A stretch of 10,926 nt of DNA from Temnopleurus reevesii. Its lineage: Eukaryota > Echinodermata > Echinoidea > Temnopleuroida > Temnopleuridae. Below the pieces are notes generated by a model. It was not told the origin of the DNA. It saw only the letters and a list, made by a program, of their open reading frames with translations, and ran no database searches. Location of the stretch: NCBI GenBank assembly GCA_036244855.1, contig BQKZ01005086.1, forward strand, positions 24,275 through 35,200, written 5' to 3'. Within the stretch, counting starts at the first letter, position 1. Every line of letters begins with the position of its first letter. Below, piece after piece: positions 6,853 to 10,926 of this stretch. A program made the translations under genes and the position numbers.

Positions 6853-8425
6853 AAGTGCGTAATCGAGCACTATGATAAAGAGGTATGGGGCGAGTGTGTC
6901 TCCCTGCAAGACCCCTGCGGTGATGTTAAAAACCTCTGTCTCTCCGTCTGGTGTTACAACTTTAGCCCTTGTATTGGTGTACATGTTATCAATGGCATTA
7001 AGTAGATTTGGTGGTATACCATAGGCCTTTAAAATCCTAATCAATTTCTTCCTATGGATGGAATCAAAAGCCTTCTTAAAATCGATGAATGTCAGCACCG
7101 CAGGCAGGTTGTTCAATTTGACTTCCTCGATGATTCGTCGGAGGGCAAGTATTTGTGCAACCGTGGTCCTCTTTGGACGGAAACCATTTTGATTGATTCT
7201 GAGCTCGGGATCAATGGCATCTCTAATTCGGTTGAGTATCATGCGATTAAATAGCTTTGCAGTGATGCACGTAAGACTGATGCCTCTGTAATTGTCAGTA
7301 TTAGAGAGGTTACCTTTCTTAGGAACGGGTATGATGTTGGACTGAGACCATTGCTCAGGCGTGCCGTTTTCCATCAGTGCCTTGTTGCATATCCTGATGA
7401 CCATATCGTCAAGATCGCATCTCTTAAATACTTCTGGGGGAATGTTGTCTGGTCCCGCACTCTTGCCCTGTTTCAATGAAGATTTTGCTTTCTCGTATTC
7501 CTCTTTTGAAAAAGGACCATCATCTATGCCAAGATCTTGGAGAACTGTTGGAACATCTTCTTCAGAGCTTTCAACAGATGGTGTTGCGCCTAGTAACTTC
7601 TGGAAATGAGTAAACCATGCTTCCACTCGTTGCTCTGGGCTTGCTCCAGCAATCTGGCCCTCCTTTGATGATTTTCTTCCTGTGATCTCATTAACAACTC
7701 TCCATGCCTCGCTGTACTGACCAGCCCCATGAACACATTGTATTCTGTCAATTTTTTCCTCCACATCCTGTTCTTTCAACATATTGTACGTTTTATACAG
7801 GTTTTCTTTAGTCGCTTTCAGTGTGATGTTGTCTTCCTCTGAGCCAGTGATGGTGAATCTATGACTGGCTTCCTTCATTGCCTCTCTTGCCTCTGTCACG
7901 TCCGGGTGGTTGGAGAATGCCTTTTTTCTCTTGTACGCCTTCTTAGGTACATGTGCTTCCATTGCGGCCTTATTTGCCTGCGTGAATCTCTCATACCGGT
8001 CTGTTGGGTCTTCTAGTTCATTGAGTATCTCAAAGCGGTTGCGAACTTCAATAGTGTATTTTGTTTGCAGCTCGGGACTCTCGGAGAATCTTTTCCAGTC
8101 ATATCCTTCACGCTTTCTTGCCTTAGGGACTCTGAGGCTCAACCTGATCTTGATGGAAACTACTCGGTGATCTGACCCCACTGTGCAGAAGGTGTTATAT
8201 GGTTCTGCATTAAGGACACTGTTTCTCCACTTCCGCCTAACTAATATGTAGTCAAGCTGGCGCTTCACTCCCGTGCACCTGTCAAGATATGTCCATTGTT
8301 TTCCTGCCTTCTTTTTGAATTGGGTGTTGGCAGCAAGAAGGTTGTGTTCTGTCAATAGCTCTGCTAGATGCCTCCCATTGCGGTTAGTTTCATTGTGGAA
8401 GGTGAAAGGCGCATCTTCTGGACCC

Positions 8426-8437
8426 AACTGAAACATA
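8426..8437. repeat. LINE target-site duplication, copy at the truncated 5' end
   Basis: Second perfect copy of AACTGAAACATA, partner of 5318-5329. It marks the junction between the truncated endonuclease coding sequence and flanking DNA. Confidence 0.9.
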
Positions 8438-8569
8438 TTAATATCATTGTACAGTTGAATATTTGGGAACCACAATGACCTACTATCCGACAACAGAGTT
8501 GTTTCAAGCTATTCTGTACATTTGATTGCAAAAATGATGTGTACTTTTGCAGACTAGTATTTGAGAGAT

Positions 8570-8599
8570 CATGGCAATCAAGCTCATGGCAATCAAGCT
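8570..8599. repeat. 15-base perfect tandem duplication
   Basis: CATGGCAATCAAGCT occurs twice in tandem and is followed by a truncated CATCA. It lies just outside the Tc1/mariner-type element starting at 8627. Confidence 0.9.
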
Positions 8600-8626
8600 C
8601 ATCAGATTGGCATGTATAGCAATGTA

Positions 8627-8901
8627 CAGAGTGAGTAAAAAAAATGTCCCCCAATTTTGAAGCTGTGTTGTTCGAAATATGAAATCATTATCCTGGATAT
8701 CCAACAAACATTTTGGTATAATTTTTATCAGGGTATTTGCATGCATGATTAAACAAGAGACAATTGTTCTGAAGGTGTGAAATCACACTTGCGCCAAGTC
8801 AGCAAGTAGCTGGGTGAAGATGAAAACAGCTTTTGAAAGATTTGAAAGCTCTTGGACAGAATAAGGCACGCTAAACCCTACATATGCATGTACACACAGA
8901 T

Positions 8902-8946
<45 letters not shown>

Positions 8947-9287
8947 AATACACACATACATGCAATAAACCACACACAAACAAACCCACAAACCATACAC
9001 ACAAAACCGCCCACACAAGTATATAAACAAAACCACTTTAAACACAGAAATGAACAACAATATAATTTATGTTTAATATCTTGTCCCAAAAATCTTAGCC
9101 CCAAATTATGTGTTATTTGGATACTTGAGGTCTCTAGTGTGTTTTGCAAGTTTGTGTGAAAATGGTATCAAAACTTTCTTTTGGAAGTGTACTCTATCAA
9201 GTTATACGTCAAATCCGGGATAATAGTTCTATATTTTGAACAAGACCACTTCAAAGGTGGGGGACATTTTTTTTTTTACTCACACTG
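8627..9287. mobile_element. Tc1/mariner-type non-autonomous TIR element
   Basis: The left end CAGAGTGAGTAAAAAAAATG is the inverted counterpart of the right end (complement CAGTGTGAGTAAAAAAAA), both followed by TGTCCCCCA and then TTTGAAG. The element is flanked by TA at 8625-8626 and 9288-9289. Inverted homology continues inward (TTGTTCxAAATAT, ATTATCCxGGAT), so each TIR is about 80 bases. TA target duplication and CAGTG-type termini are hallmarks of the IS630/Tc1/mariner group (family knowledge). There is no transposase open frame; the interior holds a CA microsatellite and nothing recognisable. Confidence 0.85.
8889..9015. repeat. CA microsatellite with impure flank
   Basis: A pure (CA)n run of about 18 units lies at 8906-8942. 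It is followed by an A+C-only-like stretch of decayed CACA, CAAA and CATA words to about 9015. It lies inside the Tc1/mariner-type element. The open frames seen over it on both strands are low-complexity artefacts. Confidence 0.9.
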
Positions 9288-9401
9288 TATAGTACAACTG
9301 ACATAATTGATACTATTCATACGCCAGCCTTAATGAGTAGTATTGTTAATGCTTCATAAAGCAATTAATTGTGATTGGGATAGGTGTCAGTTTCGGTTCC
9401 A

Positions 9402-9431
9402 TGACATTTTGCTCCAGTGACATTTGCTCTG
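9402..9431. repeat. Short tandem pair TGACATTTTGCTCCAG
   Basis: TGACATTTTGCTCCAG is followed directly by TGACATTTGCTCTG, two diverged copies of a 14-16-base unit. It may be a fragment of a longer minisatellite. Confidence 0.6.
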
Positions 9432-9466
9432 TTTGATAATATCCACAATTAAATCTGATCTCAAAT

Positions 9467-9488
9467 CTAACCTTAACCTAACACTAAC
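9467..9488. repeat. Degenerate telomere-like CTAACC run
   Basis: CTAACC, TTAACC, TAACAC and TAAC follow one another, a decayed run resembling CCCTAA telomeric repeats. It is too short and impure to claim an interstitial telomere; it could be a dispersed-repeat fragment with the tandem pair just upstream. Confidence 0.35.
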
Positions 9489-9597
9489 ATTAATCCGCTC
9501 ATCAATCTAGCTAACAGGGTAAAATATTTCTTTATTTACCTTTTCTTCCTGATGAATAGCTTTCATTTTGCCCATAATGTATTTTTGGGAGCTAATT

Positions 9598-10200
9598 TAA
9601 AGCAAAACACACCAATGCCCATTGCTTGGTAGTCTATTAACATGCTATCAAAACAAGATTTGAAGTGGTTCGTAACAATTTCTTGGCCTGCTAACATTTC
9701 AATTGTCAGTTTCAATTTCATATTAGTTGCTTGCAATGTTAGAGCTCTTGCTCTGACCTGCTCTGCTTGAGGCACTTTCCAAGCATCTAAGCAAAACACA
9801 ACATTGCCCTTGCTTTGTATTCTATAGAGAAGGTATCACTAAACAAGATTTGAAGTGGTTCTAAACAATTTCCCTGCTTATTTAGAGGCCCAGTTCAACC
9901 ATCCGTTGTTTAGAACTGTCGCTATGGTGGTGTTAGTTAAATTGAACAATGCCATTTGCTTGGTAGTCTATAAACAAGGTATCACAAAACAAGATTGGAA
10001 GTGGTGCTAAACAATATTTTTGGCCTCAAACGTTTCAATGATTAATACTAACAACATTAGAGTTCTTGCTCCGACCTAAACTGCCTGAGGCCCTGCTCAA
10101 GCATCTGTTGTTTAGAACTGTCACTAAGGGAGTGATAGAAAAGCACAGAGATGCCATTGCTTGGTAGTCTATAAGTATAAACAGGGTATCGCATAACACA
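9598..10200. repeat. Decayed tandem array, units of about 190-200 bases
   Basis: Units begin at about 9598, 9788, 9936 and 10137, each with an AAGCAxAACACA-like start, then AATGCCATTGCTTGGTAGTC, TATA...GGTATCAC, AAACAAGATTTGAAGTGGTT and TAAACAATTT. Later blocks are CATTAGAGxTCTTGCTC, GACCTxxxCTGCxTGAGGC and TTGTTTAGAACTGTC. Unit 2 lacks about 50 bases in its middle, unit 1 lacks the TTGTTTAGAACTG block, and unit 4 is cut off after about 60 bases. There is no coding function. Confidence 0.8.
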
Positions 10201-10263
10201 GATGCATGGAGATCGCATCATCTTGACCTAGATGTCTAGCGATGCTATCGATAGCCCTCATTA

Positions 10264-10557
10264 GGCAAAAGTAAATTTGTTTGGATGCCCTCCACTGACC
10301 GACTGACCCTCTGAAAATGGTCTCACCCGAACCTCTTTTTTTATGCTTTTCACTCAAATTGTCTGGAATATAGCCTGAAAAGACATTTTCAGATGCTCTT
10401 TGACTTCCCACTCCTTTCCAAGTCTTATTTTATTAATGAATGACGTGAACGTGTATAAAGAATAGAAATAGATAATTAAAACAAAAAAAATTCCAATTGA
10501 CCAATGCTATTTCTCAATAATAGCTTTTGAGGGCATCCAAACAAATTTTTTTTTGCC
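10264..10557. mobile_element. TIR element (MITE), family 1, copy 2
   Basis: The left end GGCAAAAGTAAATTTGTTTG, then GATGCCCTC, pairs with the right end GAGGGCATCCAAACAAATTT and TTTTTTGCC. Interior words GAAAATGG, CTCxCCxGAACCT, TTTTCACTCAAAT and ATTTTCAGATG are shared with the copy at 683-907, confirming one family. Length is 294 bases against 225 for copy 1. Flanks do not show a clear target duplication. No protein is encoded. Confidence 0.75.
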
Positions 10558-10721
10558 TTGCCAGTCTCTTACCAGTCTACTAGCTCAATAAGATATCTGT
10601 GAAGTCATTCATGCAGAGAAATGTTCGACCATCTGGGCAAAGTATGCCTAGTCCAGTGACCCTGTCCTGGTTAATAATGTGTGTGCACAGTAAAACATAC
10701 AGTCCAATATCTGTCTCTTTT

Positions 10722-10760
10722 AAGGTGCCAAATTTTTTTGGATGATCTTCATTGCAGCTT
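10722..10760 (+). repeat. Single end of a family 1 TIR element
   Basis: GTGCCAAATTTTTTTGGATG followed by ATCTTCATTG matches the left arms at 683 and 10264. No partner arm lies before the window edge; a word TTCAGGCTTAAGAG near 10832 is too weak. It may be a third element running off the window, or a solo end. Confidence 0.5.
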
Positions 10761-10914
10761 AAAAAAGCGTTGTTTGGTTGGAAAAAGTTTCCTTTTCAAA
10801 AACATTCTAAGAAAACAATTCATGAGGAAATTCAGGCTTAAGAGAGGATGAAAAGTCAAAGAGCAGCATGTTTATTGATAATTTAGATGTGATTTGTCAA
10901 TTTGGGTGAAAAGG

Positions 10915-10926
10915 CCCCCCCCCCCC
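10915..10926. repeat. Terminal 12-C run
   Basis: The last 12 bases are all C. It may be a true homopolymer continuing beyond the window or a sequence-quality boundary. Confidence 0.8.

Larger units (their letters stand above)
5330..8425 (-). mobile_element. 5'-truncated RTE-like non-LTR retrotransposon (LINE)
   Basis: The element is bounded by the perfect 12-base direct repeat AACTGAAACATA. On the minus strand its 3' end is (TAGG)n and its 5' end is cut inside the endonuclease domain, the classic product of incomplete target-primed reverse transcription. Without the 660-base insert at 6193-6852 (and the extra AAG) the copy is about 2.43 kb. RTE-like features are an AP endonuclease joined to the reverse transcriptase in one protein, almost no 3' untranslated region, a tetranucleotide tail, and a C-terminal region with YLGS, YGCEAWT, GHCYRH and a GRRGRGRK block like that of BovB/RTE proteins. 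Clade assignment is from family knowledge and would need a phylogeny. Confidence 0.9.
5335..8425 (-). pseudogene. LINE endonuclease/reverse transcriptase, interrupted
   Basis: The frame starts at 8425 (GPEDAPF) in mid-endonuclease and ends at a TAG (5335-5337). The preserved endonuclease half has LDYILVRR and the SDHR motif (about 8164-8175); the N-terminal catalytic part is absent. Reverse transcriptase follows: KSAGPDNIPPE near 7445, NYRGISL near 7290, GFRPKRTTVAQ near 7175, motif A FIDFKKAFDSI near 7080 with the first catalytic Asp, and motif B GVLQGDTLAPYLF near 6900. After the insert comes motif C, LDFADD, at about 6082-6099 with the other catalytic Asp pair. The C-terminal region follows, with FKYLGSW, YGCEAWT and a basic GRRGRGRKYK block. 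The two parts are in the same frame. Defects are the 5' truncation, the insert after codon ALFQ-equivalent position 6853, and one in-frame TGA at 6154-6156 where related proteins would carry Gly. The copy is inactive but little decayed. Confidence 0.9.

Noticed and set aside
6190..6855. The LINE interruption as a spliceosomal intron
   Set aside because: On the minus strand the right-hand limit ends in a pyrimidine-rich TTCCCTTAG, but there is no GT (or AT) donor at the other limit, and LINE copies arising from RNA would not be expected to keep an intron.
7054..8170. Plus-strand open frames within the LINE
   Set aside because: They are shadows of the conserved minus-strand reverse transcriptase and endonuclease frame and show no family motifs.
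8426..8493. Upstream extension of the LINE protein to a start at 8493
   Set aside because: The start would be TTG, and the residues before GPEDAPF are encoded by the target-site duplication and flanking DNA, not by the element.
8783..9159. Open frames over the CA repeat on both strands
   Set aside because: They encode only Cys/Val or His/Thr low-complexity runs produced by the microsatellite, inside a non-autonomous element.
9598..10200. CRISPR array
   Set aside because: Repeat units are long, diverged and contiguous without unique spacers, and the DNA is eukaryotic.

Overview
This is non-coding, repeat-rich eukaryotic genomic DNA, most likely from a marine invertebrate and plausibly a sea urchin or other echinoderm. 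The guess rests on AT-rich composition, dense short inverted-repeat elements, a tRNA-derived SINE, an RTE-like LINE and many simple repeats. It is inference, since no diagnostic host gene is present. There are no operons, bacterial promoters or ribosome binding sites. One ambiguous base (N, position 1383) and a 12-C run at the right edge suggest draft sequence.

Left part (1-5317). A purine-rich GGA/GAA microsatellite opens the window. It is followed by the only good candidate for host coding sequence, a 96-base phase-0 internal exon (344-439) with clean acceptor and donor sites. The start of the following intron is tandemly duplicated with a 96-base period. Next come a TIR element (683-907), a three-copy repeat of about 550 bases (830-2165) that has captured half of that element, a 298-base palindromic foldback element (2296-2593), a tRNA-derived SINE with a duplicated tail (2926-3262), a 261-base TIR element with a 5-base target-site duplication (3428-3688), and a decayed duplication with a period of about 500 bases (about 4000-5100) that includes an L2-type SINE tail.

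Middle part (5318-8437). A 5'-truncated RTE-like non-LTR retrotransposon lies on the minus strand, bounded by a perfect 12-base target-site duplication. It encodes the C-terminal half of an AP-type endonuclease and a reverse transcriptase. A 660-base insert flanked by AAG splits the reverse transcriptase between motif B and the FADD motif C. One end of the insert is strongly CpG-rich. Apart from this insert and one in-frame TGA, the reading frame is open from end to end.

Right part (8438-10926). A 661-base Tc1/mariner-type non-autonomous element (TA target site, TIRs of about 80 bases) carries a CA microsatellite. It is followed by a decayed tandem array with units of about 190-200 bases (9598-10200), a second member of the 683-907 TIR family (10264-10557) and one further end of that family at the edge.

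The layers can be partly ordered in time: LINE insertion, then the 660-base insert into it; and TIR element, then the duplication that copied its right half. No cellular pathway or defence system is visible. The least explained objects are the CpG-rich insert and the isolated exon.
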